Counted from the first letter of the stretch, positions 1-9,939 are shown. The stretch is DNA of 32,921 nt from Sphingomonadaceae bacterium (GCA_947455865.1 CANGQZ010000009.1:1-32921); one strand, 5' to 3'. Program-made: numbers and translations. Notes: a model not told the origin generated them from the letters alone.

Positions 1-1649
1 AGTTCGCTCTCCTGCCGGGCAAGATACGGCGCGTAGACCGCATCTTCGCTGACCTCTTCGCGCAGTTCGGGATCGTCCGGCAAATCCTGATCAAGCCACG
101 GCGCCAGGTCCGCCAGCGTAATGCCGGGGAAGCGGAGCGCATCGCCAAGGCCCAGCCGGCCGCTATCGGCGCGCACCGCCAAACCGCTGCGCGCAAGATC
201 GGCCGCGCTCACTTCGCGGGCGAGAGCGCCTTCGAGGGCATACCGCGCAGCGCGGCGGCGGCGGAACCACTCGCCGCGCTCAGGACCGACCGCACCGGCC
301 TCCAGCGCAAACCCGGTCAGGCGGGTGGAGGCGTTGTTGGCACGGAGACGCAGGCGGTATTCGGCGCGGGCGGTGAGCATGCGGTAAGGCTCGCTCACGC
401 CATGCAGGGTGAGATCATCGATCATCACCGCGATGTACGAATTGGCGCGGTCAAACGGCAGCGGCATGGTGCCGCGCACCGCTGCGGCCGCGTGCATCCC
501 GGCAACGAGACCCTGCGCGGCGGCTTCCTCGTAGCCGGTGGTACCGTTGATCTGGCCAGCACAATATAGCCCGGGCATGTCGCGCAGTTCGAGGCTGGGG
601 CGCAGCGCGCGCGGATCGATATGATCGTACTCGACCGCGTAGCCGGGAACGGCCATTTCGACCGCTTCTAGCCCCGCCATCGTGCGCAGCATCGCCAGCT
701 GGACATCGGTGGGGAGCGAAGTGCTGATCCCGTTGGGATAGACAAGGTGCGTATCGAGCCCTTCGGGTTCGAGGAACACCTGATGCCCGTCACGATCGGC
801 AAAGCGGTGAATCTTGTCCTCGATCGACGGGCAATAGCGCGGGCCGAGGCCGCCGATCGCCCCGCTGAACAGCGGTGAGCGGTGGAGGTTGGCGCGGATG
901 ACATCGTGGCTGCGTTCGTTGGTGCGGGTGATCGCACAGAACACCTGCGGGTTGCCCCGCTGCAGGGTGAGGGCCGACATCGTCCATGGTTCGGGATCGG
1001 AAGGCTGCTCATCCAACCGGGCCCAATCGATCGTGCGGCCATCAAGGCGAGGCGGGGTTCCGGTCTTGAGCCGGCGCATCGGCAAAGGAGCCTCGCGCAG
1101 CTGCGCCGCCAGCACTTGCGCCGCAGCCTCGCCGATCCGCCCACCGACGATCCGCTCCTCGCCGCGGAACAGCGTACCGCCAAGGAACGTGCCGGTGCAG
1201 AGGACTACGGCCGGGGCGGTCAGACGGGTGCCATCGGCCAACACCAATCCGGCAACTTTGCCGCCAGCCAGTTCCAGCGCGGCGCCCTCGCCGGCGATTT
1301 GGGTGAGATCACCCTGGCGAGGGAGCAAATGCTGAATCGCGGCCTTGAACCGGCGCCGGTCGGCCTGAACGCGCGGTCCTTGGACCGCGCTGCCCTTGGA
1401 GCGGTTGAGCATGCGGTAGTGAATCGCCGCGGCATCGGCAGCGCGGGCGATCAGGCCGTCGCAGGCATCAACCTCGCGGACCAGGTGGCCCTTGCCGAGC
1501 CCACCAATCGCCGGGTTGCAGCTCATTGCGCCGATCATGGCGAGATCGAAACTGACCAGTGCGACGCGCGCGCCCATCCGCGCAGCGACGGCGGCCGCCT
1601 CGCAACCGGCGTGCCCGCCGCCCACGACGATGATGTCGAACTGGTGCAT
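1..1649 (-). CDS. mnmG: tRNA uridine-5-carboxymethylaminomethyl(34) synthesis enzyme MnmG (GidA), 3' end cut by window edge
   Basis: Reverse-strand reading from 1649 gives [19 protein letters not shown] (FAD-binding Rossmann motif of GidA). The frame is open to the window edge and the gene is adjacent to mnmE. Confidence 0.93.
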   Translation of the reverse strand, partial: MHQFDIIVVGGGHAGCEAAAVAARMGARVALVSFDLAMIGAMSCNPAIGGLGKGHLVREVDACDGLIARAADAAAIHYRMLNRSKGSAVQGPRVQADRRRFKAAIQHLLPRQGDLTQIAGEGAALELAGGKVAGLVLADGTRLTAPAVVLCTGTFLGGTLFRGEERIVGGRIGEAAAQVLAAQLREAPLPMRRLKTGTPPRLDGRTIDWARLDEQPSDPEPWTMSALTLQRGNPQVFCAITRTNERSHDVIRANLHRSPLFSGAIGGLGPRYCPSIEDKIHRFADRDGHQVFLEPEGLDTHLVYPNGISTSLPTDVQLAMLRTMAGLEAVEMAVPGYAVEYDHIDPRALRPSLELRDMPGLYCAGQINGTTGYEEAAAQGLVAGMHAAAAVRGTMPLPFDRANSYIAVMIDDLTLHGVSEPYRMLTARAEYRLRLRANNASTRLTGFALEAGAVGPERGEWFRRRRAARYALEGALAREVSAADLARSGLAVRADSGRLGLGDALRFPGITLADLAPWLDQDLPDDPELREEVSEDAVYAPYLARQESE

Positions 1650-1686
1650 GGCGGGCCCATACCGCAAGAATATGCGGTTGGGGAGG

Positions 1687-1702
1687 CGTTTCACGTGGAA
1701 CA
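1687..1702. promoter_or_regulatory. parS-like ParB-binding site (CGTTTCACGTGGAACA)
   Basis: 15/16 match to parS consensus TGTTYCACGTGRAACA, in the mnmG-mnmE intergenic region. Confidence 0.85.
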
Positions 1703-1753
1703 TCGATGGCCAGGAGGCGGATGCTTGCACGATTCAACGCCAATGCAACGCGT

Positions 1754-3040
1754 CTACTTGCCGATGCAAAAGCGTCCGAACAACGCGTCGAGCATGTCCT
1801 CGGTGGTGGTTTGGCCGAGCAGAGCATCAAATGCCACGCGGGCGAGCCGGAGATGTTCCGCGACCAGCAGCAGATCGGTCAGCGACAGCGCGCCGCTCAG
1901 CGCCGCCTCGGCATCGCTGAGCAGGCGGTGCTGCCGGGCATTGAGCGCAGCCTCACCCGGCTTGGGCAGCGCGGCGCGGGCAGCGGCGACGAGATCGCTG
2001 CGCAGCGCGGGCAGGCCCTCGCCGGTCAGGGCCGAGAGGCGGTGGCGGGGGGCGGCCTTCGCCGGGGTAGCAGCCCGGTCGCACTGCGCGGCCACTTCCC
2101 ACGCGCCCAGAGGACCGGCGCCTTCGGGGCCAAGCCAGAGCACGAGATCGGCACTGGCAAATTCAGCCTCGGCGCGAGCAATGCCGATCTGTTCGACCGG
2201 ATCGCTCGCCTCAGCGTGAATTCCCGCAGTATCGCAGAACACGAACGGGATCCCGTCAAGCGCGACCGGGCGGGTGAGGACATCGCGGGTGGTGCCGACG
2301 GTGGGCGCGGTGATCGCCGCTTCGGCCTCGACCAGCGCGTTGAACAAGGTCGACTTACCGGCATTGGGCGGACCGGCGAGAACGACGCGGAAACCTTCGT
2401 GCAAGGCCTCGGCGCGAGGGCGGCTGAGCCAGCCGGCAATCTCGCTGCGCAGCGCGCCGATGTTCCACGTGAAACCCGGCGGTAACCGCGCGACATCGTC
2501 CTCGTCGCCGAAATCGAGCAAGGCCTCGATCTCGGCTGAACCGGTGAGCAATTCGCTGCGCCAGCGGTGAACGATGCGCGAGAACGTGCCGCCAGCCATC
2601 GCCAGCGCGCTGCGCCGCTGCAGTTCGGTTTCGGCGGAGAGCAGATCGGCCAGCCCTTCGGCCTCGGCGAGATCGATCTTGCCGTTGGCGAAAGCGCGGC
2701 GGGTAAACTCGCCCGGCTCGGCATGGCGCAGGCCGGGCATGGCGGCGAGCGCAGCTTCGACCGCAGCGACCACGGCGCGGCTGCCGTGGAGGTGGAGTTC
2801 GGCGGTGCTTTCACCGGTGGCGGTGTTGCCGCCGGGGAACCACAGCACCAGCGCCTTGTCGAGCACTTCGCCGGCAGCGTTGCGCAATGTGCGCAATACA
2901 GGCTGGTTGCCGAGCGGCGAGCGCCGGCGCGGGCCGAGCAGCGTCATCAGCGCATCGTGCGCCGCCGGGCCGCTGATCCGGATCACCGCAATCGCTGCCG
3001 GCGGGGCGCCGCTGGAGAGGGCGAAGATGGTGTCGCTCAT
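1754..3040 (-). CDS. mnmE: tRNA uridine-5-carboxymethylaminomethyl(34) synthesis GTPase MnmE
   Basis: N-term MSDTIFALSSGAPPAAIAVIRISG, GTPase motif GPPNAGKSTLFNAL, C-terminal FCIGK. Confidence 0.97.
   Translation of the reverse strand: MSDTIFALSSGAPPAAIAVIRISGPAAHDALMTLLGPRRRSPLGNQPVLRTLRNAAGEVLDKALVLWFPGGNTATGESTAELHLHGSRAVVAAVEAALAAMPGLRHAEPGEFTRRAFANGKIDLAEAEGLADLLSAETELQRRSALAMAGGTFSRIVHRWRSELLTGSAEIEALLDFGDEDDVARLPPGFTWNIGALRSEIAGWLSRPRAEALHEGFRVVLAGPPNAGKSTLFNALVEAEAAITAPTVGTTRDVLTRPVALDGIPFVFCDTAGIHAEASDPVEQIGIARAEAEFASADLVLWLGPEGAGPLGAWEVAAQCDRAATPAKAAPRHRLSALTGEGLPALRSDLVAAARAALPKPGEAALNARQHRLLSDAEAALSGALSLTDLLLVAEHLRLARVAFDALLGQTTTEDMLDALFGRFCIGK
2461..2476. promoter_or_regulatory. 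parS-like ParB-binding site (TGTTCCACGTGAAACC), inside mnmE
   Basis: 15/16 match to TGTTYCACGTGRAACA; second copy 774 bp from the first. Confidence 0.85.
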
Positions 3041-3072
3041 GTGCGCCGGGCTAGCCTAACCGGCCGGACAAG

Positions 3073-3309
3073 TCAGTCCTTCTTGGGCTTGATCCCCATG
3101 TCCATGAATTGCTGGAACAGCTTCATCCCCATTTCGCCCATCGGCGTCATCTGCTTGATCACCGCCTGCATCTGTTCGACACTGCCGCCGCCCTGCATCG
3201 CCTTGAGCACGGCATCGACATAGGCTTCGTTGGCGCGGGTGACGTCGGGCAGGCCGAGAAAACGGCGGGCCTCTTCGGGGGTGCAATCGACCTCGACATT
3301 GACCTTCAT
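3073..3309 (-). CDS. DUF6489-like small conserved protein
   Basis: ORF MKVNVEVDCTPEEARRFLGLPDVTRANEAYVDAVLKAM...; start chosen at internal Met of the 97-aa ORF. Confidence 0.75.
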   Translation of the reverse strand: MKVNVEVDCTPEEARRFLGLPDVTRANEAYVDAVLKAMQGGGSVEQMQAVIKQMTPMGEMGMKLFQQFMDMGIKPKKD

Positions 3310-3417
3310 CGCGGCACCTTTCTTCCAACTGCAACAAAGCTGGCACACGGCCTTGGCAAAGTCCATCCGCCGGGCCTATCCCGCCGCGATAACCAGTTGA
3401 CTTGAGGAGCGAATACC

Positions 3418-4116
3418 ATGGGCGAAATGATCCGCGTGCCGACGCTTGACGGCGCAGCCAGCTTCCCCGCCTATCTGGCACGCCCGGCCGCGGCGCCGCG
3501 TGGCGCGGTGATCGTGATTCAGGAAATATTCGGGGTGAACCCGGGTATCCGCAAGAAGGCCGATCACTGGGCCGCCCTGGGCTATCTGGCGATCGCGCCC
3601 GAAGTGTTCTGGCGCCAGGCCGAAGGGATCAGCCTCGATTCCGATGTGCCCGAGGAATTCCAGCAAGCGATCGATTACATGATGGCGCACGATTTCGATG
3701 CCGGGGTGCGCGACGTCGAGGCGGCGATCCGATGGATCCGCGGTGAGGGCGGTGTGCCTAAGGTGGGCCTGGTCGGCTACTGCATGGGCGGCAAGATCGC
3801 CTATCAGACCGCGGCGCGCACCGACATCGACGCCTCGGTCGGCTACTACGGCGTCGGCATCGAGGGCATGCTGAACGAGAGCCACGCCATCGCCAAACCG
3901 CTGATGCTTCATATTCCGACGGCCGACGGGTTCGTTCCCCCCGAAGCGCAGGCGGCGATCCACGCCGGGCTGGACGGCAATTCCCATGTGACGCTGCACG
4001 ATTACTTAGGGCTCGATCACGGCTTCGCCGCCGAAGACGGCATGCGCCGCGACGAGGCGGCTGCGCAGCTGGCGGATGGGCGGACCGAGGCGTTCTTTGC
4101 CGAGCATGTCGGCTAG
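3418..4116 (+). CDS. dienelactone hydrolase family protein
   Basis: IQEIFGVNPGIRKKADHWAALGYLAIAPE, nucleophile motif GYCMGGK and a conserved late LDHGFA. Confidence 0.92.
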   Translation: MGEMIRVPTLDGAASFPAYLARPAAAPRGAVIVIQEIFGVNPGIRKKADHWAALGYLAIAPEVFWRQAEGISLDSDVPEEFQQAIDYMMAHDFDAGVRDVEAAIRWIRGEGGVPKVGLVGYCMGGKIAYQTAARTDIDASVGYYGVGIEGMLNESHAIAKPLMLHIPTADGFVPPEAQAAIHAGLDGNSHVTLHDYLGLDHGFAAEDGMRRDEAAAQLADGRTEAFFAEHVG

Positions 4117-4123
4117 AACGGGA

Positions 4124-4147
4124 AAGGGGGGCCAACCGGCCCCCCTT
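4124..4147. terminator. bidirectional intrinsic-terminator-like hairpin AAGGGGGGCC-AACC-GGCCCCCCTT
   Basis: 10-bp perfect stem, 4-nt loop, between convergent genes (DLH and rho). Confidence 0.75.
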
Positions 4148-4151
4148 GCGC

Positions 4152-5408
4152 TTACTGATTCATCGTTGCGAAAAAGTCTTCGTTCGACTTGGTGTCCTTG
4201 ATCTTGTCGAGCAGGAACTCCATCGCGTCGATCGTGCCCATCTGCATGAGGATGCGGCGCAGCACCCACATCTTGGCGAGGTTGGCCTTGTCGACCAGCA
4301 GCTCTTCCTTGCGGGTGCCGGACTTGCCGACATCGAGCGCGGGGAAGATGCGCTTGTCGGAGACCTTGCGATCGAGGACGATTTCCGAGTTGCCGGTGCC
4401 CTTGAACTCTTCGAAGATAACCTCGTCCATCCGGCTGCCGGTATCGATCAGCGCGGTGGCGATGATCGAGAGCGAGCCGCCCTCCTCGATATTGCGCGCG
4501 GCACCGAAGAAGCGCTTGGGCCGCTGCAGGGCGTTGGCATCGACGCCGCCGGTGAGGACTTTGCCCGAGCTGGGCACCACGGTGTTGTAAGCCCGGCCGA
4601 GGCGGGTGATCGAATCGAGCAGGATCACCACATCGCGCTTGTGCTCGACCAGACGTTTGGCTTTTTCGATAACCATTTCAGCGACTTGGACGTGGCGGGT
4701 GGCAGGTTCGTCGAATGTCGAGGAGATCACCTCGCCCTTCACCGATCGCTGCATGTCGGTCACTTCCTCGGGTCGTTCGTCGATCAGCAGGACAATCAGG
4801 AACACCTCGGGGTGGTTGTCGGTGATCGCTTTCGCCATGTTCTGGAGCAGCACGGTCTTGCCGGTGCGCGGCGGGGCGACGATCAGCGCGCGCTGACCCT
4901 TGCCCTGCGGGCTGATCAGATCGATCACCCGCGCCGACTTGTCCTTCACCGTGGGATCGATCGTATCGAGCCGCAGCCGCTCATCGGGATAGAGCGGGGT
5001 GAGGTTGTCGAAGTTGACGCGGTGGCGGACGGCTTCCGGATTGTCGAAGTTGACGCTGATCAGCTTGGTGATGGCAAAATAGCGCTCGCCATCCTTGGGA
5101 GCGCGAATTTCGCCTTCGACCGTGTCGCCGGTGCGCAGGCCCCATTTGCGGACCTGATTCGGCGAGACATAGATATCATCGGGCCCGGCGAGATAGTTCG
5201 CCTCGGGCGAACGGAGGAAGCCGAACCCGTCGAGGAGCACCTCGATCGTGCCGATGCCGAGGATTTCCTCACCATCGTCGGCCACTTCCTTGAGAATGGC
5301 GAACATCAGGTCCTGGCGACGCATCGTGCTGGCGCCTTCGACGCCCAGCTCTTCGGCCATTTCGACCAGTTCGGCCGGGGTTTTGCGTTTGAGTTCTTTA
5401 AGATGCAT
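4152..5408 (-). CDS. rho: transcription termination factor Rho
   Basis: [27 protein letters not shown]-loop [30 protein letters not shown]. Confidence 0.97.
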   Translation of the reverse strand: MHLKELKRKTPAELVEMAEELGVEGASTMRRQDLMFAILKEVADDGEEILGIGTIEVLLDGFGFLRSPEANYLAGPDDIYVSPNQVRKWGLRTGDTVEGEIRAPKDGERYFAITKLISVNFDNPEAVRHRVNFDNLTPLYPDERLRLDTIDPTVKDKSARVIDLISPQGKGQRALIVAPPRTGKTVLLQNMAKAITDNHPEVFLIVLLIDERPEEVTDMQRSVKGEVISSTFDEPATRHVQVAEMVIEKAKRLVEHKRDVVILLDSITRLGRAYNTVVPSSGKVLTGGVDANALQRPKRFFGAARNIEEGGSLSIIATALIDTGSRMDEVIFEEFKGTGNSEIVLDRKVSDKRIFPALDVGKSGTRKEELLVDKANLAKMWVLRRILMQMGTIDAMEFLLDKIKDTKSNEDFFATMNQ

Positions 5409-5576
5409 TATTCGGGTTTCCGGGGATTGGCAGAGTCTGGCTGGCCGGCTGGCCGTCAACGGCAGGTCATGGGGCTTGGAGAAAGCAGACCTGTGGGCGG
5501 CAGCGTGCACCGCCTGATGCCGAGAGACGCGCCCGCAAATAGGGGGCGCGGCCGCATCCGTCAATCAGCCAGTGGA

Positions 5577-5954
5577 TCAGCCCGGGCTGACCGGAGCGAG
5601 CGGCGCAAGCGACTTGAGCTGTTCGCCGAGATCCTTGAGCATCGCGCCGCGCGCCTCTGCCTCACCGCCGCATCGCTTGAGATCGGCCGGCAATTGCTGC
5701 TCGTAGCCCGGCTGGGCCACAACGCGGGCGAACGCGCGCCCATAATCCTCGCCAGGGTGGCGGGCATCGGCCTTGCCGAGAAAGTACATGAACACCGTGG
5801 ACATTGCCTCGACCATATCGGGATCGGCGCCCTTGTCGTGCACAGCGCCCATCGCGAACGAAACCGCAACCATGCAGCGCAGATCCGGATCATCGACACC
5901 AATCGCCGGGGTGGGGGCGGCAGCGGCAAGCAGCGGCAGCAGCGCGAGTATCAT
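5577..5954 (-). CDS. small secreted protein of unknown function
   Basis: 125-aa ORF with N-terminal hydrophobic signal MILALLPLLAAAAPTPA; lies between rho and hemJ on the same strand. Confidence 0.6.
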   Translation of the reverse strand: MILALLPLLAAAAPTPAIGVDDPDLRCMVAVSFAMGAVHDKGADPDMVEAMSTVFMYFLGKADARHPGEDYGRAFARVVAQPGYEQQLPADLKRCGGEAEARGAMLKDLGEQLKSLAPLAPVSPG

Positions 5955-5978
5955 GCGTAATCCCCCGTTTGGCCAGCT

Positions 5979-6434
5979 TCAGAACGGCTTGATCACGACC
6001 AGCACGACGATGAACGCCGCAGTGATTCCCGGAACTTCGTTGAGGAGCCTCAGCTGCTTGCCGGTGAGCCGCCGTTCACCCGCCGCCAGTGTCTTGTGAT
6101 AGCCGGCGAGCCAGACATGATAGGCGCTGAGGACCAGCACTAAGGCGAGCTTGGCGTGGAACCAGCCCTGCCCGAAGGCCCCGCTGACCCACGCCAGTGA
6201 CAGCCCGAGCACCCAGACCACGATCAGCGAAGGCCACATGATGATGCGGAGCAGCTTGCCCTCACGCTCGGTCCACAGGGCATTCTCGGGCGAGCCGGGG
6301 GCCGCCTCCTGATGGTAGACGAAGTAGCGCGGCAGCATGAACAGCCCCGCCATCCAGAAGATGACGAAGATCACGTGTCCGGCCTTGAGCCACAGGTAAG
6401 TCATCGCAAGCGCCTGAAACATAGGTTGCAGCAT
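5979..6434 (-). CDS. hemJ: protoporphyrinogen oxidase HemJ / CopD-like membrane protein
   Basis: YLWLKAGHVIFVIFWMAGLFMLPRYFVYHQEA ... RLLNEVPGITAAFIVVLVVIKPF; start uncertain (ORF extends to 6467). Confidence 0.88.
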   Translation of the reverse strand: MLQPMFQALAMTYLWLKAGHVIFVIFWMAGLFMLPRYFVYHQEAAPGSPENALWTEREGKLLRIIMWPSLIVVWVLGLSLAWVSGAFGQGWFHAKLALVLVLSAYHVWLAGYHKTLAAGERRLTGKQLRLLNEVPGITAAFIVVLVVIKPF

Positions 6435-6559
6435 AGCCGTTTGGCGGCTTGCCGGGAACCGGTCCATGCACTGCTATTGCGGGCGAATTGCCGCGAAGGG
6501 AAGAGGCAAGGCTGGCAATTGCGCCCTGCAACCTGCCATGCGCCCGCTTGCCGGCGGTG

Positions 6560-6784
6560 TTACCAGCGGCTGGGGGGTACGTAGAATGGGAAACGCTTGA
6601 CACGCCCGGTGACCAGTTTGGTCTTGAATTCACCGCGCATCTGCTCGGCGCCTTCGCTGGTGGTGCACACCAGATGGGTCCCGCCCGAAGGCAGCGGCTC
6701 GACCGCGCTGATCGCGACGCCGGCCTTCTTGCACTTGCCGACGACTTCCGCCTCGGTCAGCTGGACGTTCATCGCGCGGCTCAT
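6560..6784 (-). CDS. small conserved hypothetical protein
   Basis: MSRAMNVQLTEAEVVGKCKKAGVAISAVEPLPSGGTHLVCTTSEGAEQMRGEFK...; start at internal Met. Confidence 0.55.
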   Translation of the reverse strand: MSRAMNVQLTEAEVVGKCKKAGVAISAVEPLPSGGTHLVCTTSEGAEQMRGEFKTKLVTGRVKRFPFYVPPSRW

Positions 6785-6982
6785 GACCGGCGCTCCCGCT
6801 GGGAAGCGCAATGGCTCTCGGAAATGTGCTGATCGGGGGTCATGCGCGCGCTCCACTTCCGCGGGAGCACACAATGTCTCTCAGTCACCGGGTGCGTAGA
6901 TCGGCACGGCGATGAGCGGGCCTTAGGCGCAGCGTGGCAGGAAAGCAAAGCAATCCGGGAGCAGGAGCTATGGTGGCAGCGT

Positions 6983-7123
6983 GGCGCTATTGCCCACCCC
7001 GCTGCGACTAGGCCTTGCCTGACGGCAAGACCAAAGTCTCGCGCCCCTCCCGTAAACGGGAGGGGGTTAAGTCTACGTACTCCCCTCCGGTAAACGGGAG
7101 GGGTCGGGGGTGGGCATTGCGCC
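6983..7123. repeat. composite palindromic (MITE/REP-like) intergenic element
   Basis: Outer imperfect inverted repeats GGCGCTATTGCCCACCCC (6983-7000) / GGGGTGGGCATTGCGCC (7107-7123) enclose two hairpins: CCCCTCCCGTAAACGGGAGGGG (7044-7065) and CCCCTCCGGTAAACGGGAGGGG (7082-7103). Confidence 0.8.
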
Positions 7124-7125
7124 GA

Positions 7126-8169
7126 TCACCGTTCCCAGTCGCGCACCACTTTGAGCAGGCGTTCGACATGTTCGATCGGGGTGAACTGGCCGATGCCATG
7201 ACCGAGGTTGAACACATGCGGACGCCCGGCGAAAGCTTCGAGCACGCGGACAGCCTGAGATTCGAGCTCGGCCGAGCCGGCAAGCAGCAGCAGCGGATCG
7301 AGATTGCCTTGGACCGGCATATTCTCAGGCAGGCTGCGCGCGGCCCACAGCGGATCGATCGTCTCATCCACGCCGAGCGCATCGACCCCGGTTTCGCGGG
7401 CATAGGCGGCAAGCTTTTCGCCCGCGCCTTTGGGAAAGCCGATGATCGGCAGATCGGGGCAACGCGCGCGCAGCTGGCGGACGATTTCCGCATTGGGAGC
7501 GATGACCCAGCGTTCAAATTCGGCGGGAGCAAGGCTGCCGGCCCAGCTATCGAACAGCTGCACCGCTTCGGCCCCAGCGTTGGCCTGACCTTCGAGATAA
7601 TCGACTGTGACCGCGATGATCGCATCGATGATCGCCTGAAACGCCTGTGGGTCCTGATAAGCGTAAGCGCGGGTCTCGTGCTGATCGCGGCTGCCTTCGC
7701 CCGCAACCATGTAGGTCGCGATGGTCCAGGGGCTGCCGGCAAAGCCAAGCATGGTCTGCTGGGGGGTGAGCGCCGCGCGGACTAGCGCCACGGTCTCGTA
7801 GATCGGCGCAAGACGCTCTGGCACGGCGCTGAGGCTCTCCAGCGCGGTATCGACGAGGCGGGGCGAGAGGTGTGGGCCTTCGCCGGCAAGGAAGGCGAGA
7901 TCCTGACCCATCGCGTAAGGGACGATCAGGATGTCCGAAAACAGGATCGCACCATCGAAGCCAAAGCGGCGCAGCGGCTGGAGGGTGATCTCGGCAGCGG
8001 CGGCCGGATCGTAGACCAGCGCAAGGAAACCGCCCTTGCTTTCCCGCAGCGCGCGGTACTCAGGCAAATAGCGCCCGGCCTGACGCATCAGCCACACCGG
8101 ACGGCGGCTCGCGTTGGTCCCGCGCAGGGTATCGAGGAGGAGACCAGGCATCGTTCGGGTCCAATCCAA
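7126..8169 (-). CDS. hemE: uroporphyrinogen decarboxylase HemE
   Basis: RRPVWLMRQAGRYLPEYRALR; VQLFDSWAG; FNLGHGI. Confidence 0.97.
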   Translation of the reverse strand: MDWTRTMPGLLLDTLRGTNASRRPVWLMRQAGRYLPEYRALRESKGGFLALVYDPAAAAEITLQPLRRFGFDGAILFSDILIVPYAMGQDLAFLAGEGPHLSPRLVDTALESLSAVPERLAPIYETVALVRAALTPQQTMLGFAGSPWTIATYMVAGEGSRDQHETRAYAYQDPQAFQAIIDAIIAVTVDYLEGQANAGAEAVQLFDSWAGSLAPAEFERWVIAPNAEIVRQLRARCPDLPIIGFPKGAGEKLAAYARETGVDALGVDETIDPLWAARSLPENMPVQGNLDPLLLLAGSAELESQAVRVLEAFAGRPHVFNLGHGIGQFTPIEHVERLLKVVRDWER

Positions 8170-8483
8170 TAACTATATAGAGTCTTTAAATAAGGATTCT
8201 GAAGGCTGTTGGCCCTGTGGAAACCGGGAATTGCGGCTCCTGCCCGAATTTTCCCGGCCTGAACAGGGGGCAGCGCAAGGGCGACTCTGCGTGGATGCGC
8301 GTCAAGCCGGAGTTATCCCACCTATCCGCAGCATGTGGGAAACTGCGTCCACATGTCCACAACCTGGCAGGGCGCGCGCCGGTAGCGGGCAGCGAATGGC
8401 ATGGCCAAGTTGTCAGACTTCTCCTCCCGTGGTTTATGCGTCGCTCTATCCACAGTGCGCCAGCGCACCGACGACAGGCAGCG
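8170..8483. other. oriC: predicted chromosomal replication origin (oriC) between hemE and the DUF299/ppsR gene
   Basis: 30-bp AT-rich tract 8171-8200 (23/30 A/T) in a very GC-rich window. DnaA-box-like 9-mers: CTATCCACA 8446-8454 (8/9), TGTGGAAAC 8216-8224, TGTGGGAAA 8334-8342, CTATCCGCA 8322-8330, ATGTCCACA 8353-8361 (7/9 each). Strand switch of flanking genes and hemE/CC_0001-like synteny. Confidence 0.8.
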
Positions 8484-9332
8484 ATGACGACCCGGCTTCA
8501 CCTGCACCTGCTCTCGGACTCGACCGGCGAGACTCTGGAAATGATCGCAAAGGCCGCGCTCGCCCAGTTCGATGATGCCGACGTCATCAGGCATTTCTGG
8601 CCGATGGTCCGCTCGCAGCAGCACCTCGACCGGATTTTGGCCGAGATCGCCGCGAATCCCGGGCTGGTGCTGTTCACGCTGGTCAACAGCGAGATCCGCG
8701 GCCGGCTGGAAGATCGCTGCCGCGCGTTGGGGCTGCCGACGGTGCCGGCGCTCGATGCCGTGACGGCCGTGCTCGAGGACATGCTGGGGCAGGAAGCCAA
8801 GGCGCGGCCGGGGCGCCAGCACATGCTCGACGATGCCTATTTCGCGCGGGTCGAGGCTATCCAGTTCACCATTGCCCATGATGATGGGACCGCTTGGGAG
8901 GACTGGGAGAACGCCGATATCGTGCTGGCCGGGGTCTCGCGCTCGTCAAAGACGCCGACCAGCATCTATCTTGCCAACCGCGGCTACAAAGTGGCGAACA
9001 TCCCGATCGTGGTGGAAAGCCCGCCGCCGCCAGCACTGTTCTCGTTGCGGCGGCCGCTGGTGGTGGGGCTGACCACTGCACCCGAGCGGCTGATTCAGGT
9101 GCGGCGCAACCGGCTGCTGTCGCTCAACCAGGCGCCCGAGACGGCCTATGTCGATGCCGACCGGGTTGCGCGCGAGGTGCAGTATGCCCGGCGCATGTTC
9201 GGCGACAACGGCTGGCCGGTGATCGATGTGACGCGGCGCTCGATCGAGGAAACCGCCGCGGCTGTGATAAAGCTCTACAACGAGTACAAGGCTAACGGCG
9301 AGAGTGCCGATGCCGGGGCCAAGCCAATATGA
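8484..9332 (+). CDS. ppsR: pyruvate, phosphate dikinase regulatory protein (DUF299 kinase/phosphotransferase)
   Basis: [30 protein letters not shown]-loop-like [27 protein letters not shown]. Confidence 0.94.
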   Translation: MTTRLHLHLLSDSTGETLEMIAKAALAQFDDADVIRHFWPMVRSQQHLDRILAEIAANPGLVLFTLVNSEIRGRLEDRCRALGLPTVPALDAVTAVLEDMLGQEAKARPGRQHMLDDAYFARVEAIQFTIAHDDGTAWEDWENADIVLAGVSRSSKTPTSIYLANRGYKVANIPIVVESPPPPALFSLRRPLVVGLTTAPERLIQVRRNRLLSLNQAPETAYVDADRVAREVQYARRMFGDNGWPVIDVTRRSIEETAAAVIKLYNEYKANGESADAGAKPI

Positions 9333-9354
9333 GCGCAGGGGCGGCCGGCGGTTC

Positions 9355-9939
9355 ATGCTGATTCTGGCTTCCCAAAGCGCATCGCGGCGGGCGATGCTCG
9401 AGGCGGCTGGGGTGCCGTTCATGGCGTTGCCAGCGGCGGTGGACGAGCGGGCGATCGAGGCCGGCCTGGGCGACGCGCTGCCCGCGGCGGTGGCGACGAG
9501 CCTGGCCGAGGCCAAGGCGCTGGCCGTTTCCGCGCAGCATCCCGGTCGGCTGGTGCTGGGCAGTGACAGTCTGGCGGTCTGCGCCGGACGGCGCTTTGAC
9601 AAGCCGGCGGACCGCGAGGCGGCGGCGGCGCATCTGCGCTTCTTTGCCGGGCGGACCCTGACGCTGCACAGCGCGGCGGCGCTCGCGCGGGATGGGGATG
9701 TGGTGTGGCGACATGCCGCTGCGGCGTCATTGCGGGTGGCGGCGCTATCGGACGCCTTCATTGCCGACTATCTGACCTACGAATGGCCGGCGGTGGCGGG
9801 CTGCGTGGGCGTTTTTCGGATCGAAGGGCGCGGGGTGCAATTGTTCGAGGCGATCGACGGCGATCATTTCACCGTGCTGGGCATGCCGCTGCTGGCGGTG
9901 CTGGGCGCGCTGCGCGAGATGGGCGAGTTGCCGCGGTGA
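9355..9939 (+). CDS. maf: Maf family nucleoside triphosphate pyrophosphatase
   Basis: [39 protein letters not shown]; alternative GTG start at 9304. Confidence 0.94.
   Translation: MLILASQSASRRAMLEAAGVPFMALPAAVDERAIEAGLGDALPAAVATSLAEAKALAVSAQHPGRLVLGSDSLAVCAGRRFDKPADREAAAAHLRFFAGRTLTLHSAAALARDGDVVWRHAAAASLRVAALSDAFIADYLTYEWPAVAGCVGVFRIEGRGVQLFEAIDGDHFTVLGMPLLAVLGALREMGELPR

Noticed and set aside
882-2485. Plus-strand ORFs (445 and 259 aa) over mnmG/mnmE
   Set aside because: Shadow ORFs opposite mnmG and mnmE; one crosses the intergenic parS.
4146-5960. 604-aa plus-strand ORF antisense to rho
   Set aside because: Antisense shadow ORF in GC-rich DNA; the opposite frame encodes Rho with full motif conservation.
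8186-8198. CtrA box (TTAA-N7-TTAA) in oriC
   Set aside because: Only one TTAA half-site is present; the second half is TTCT.
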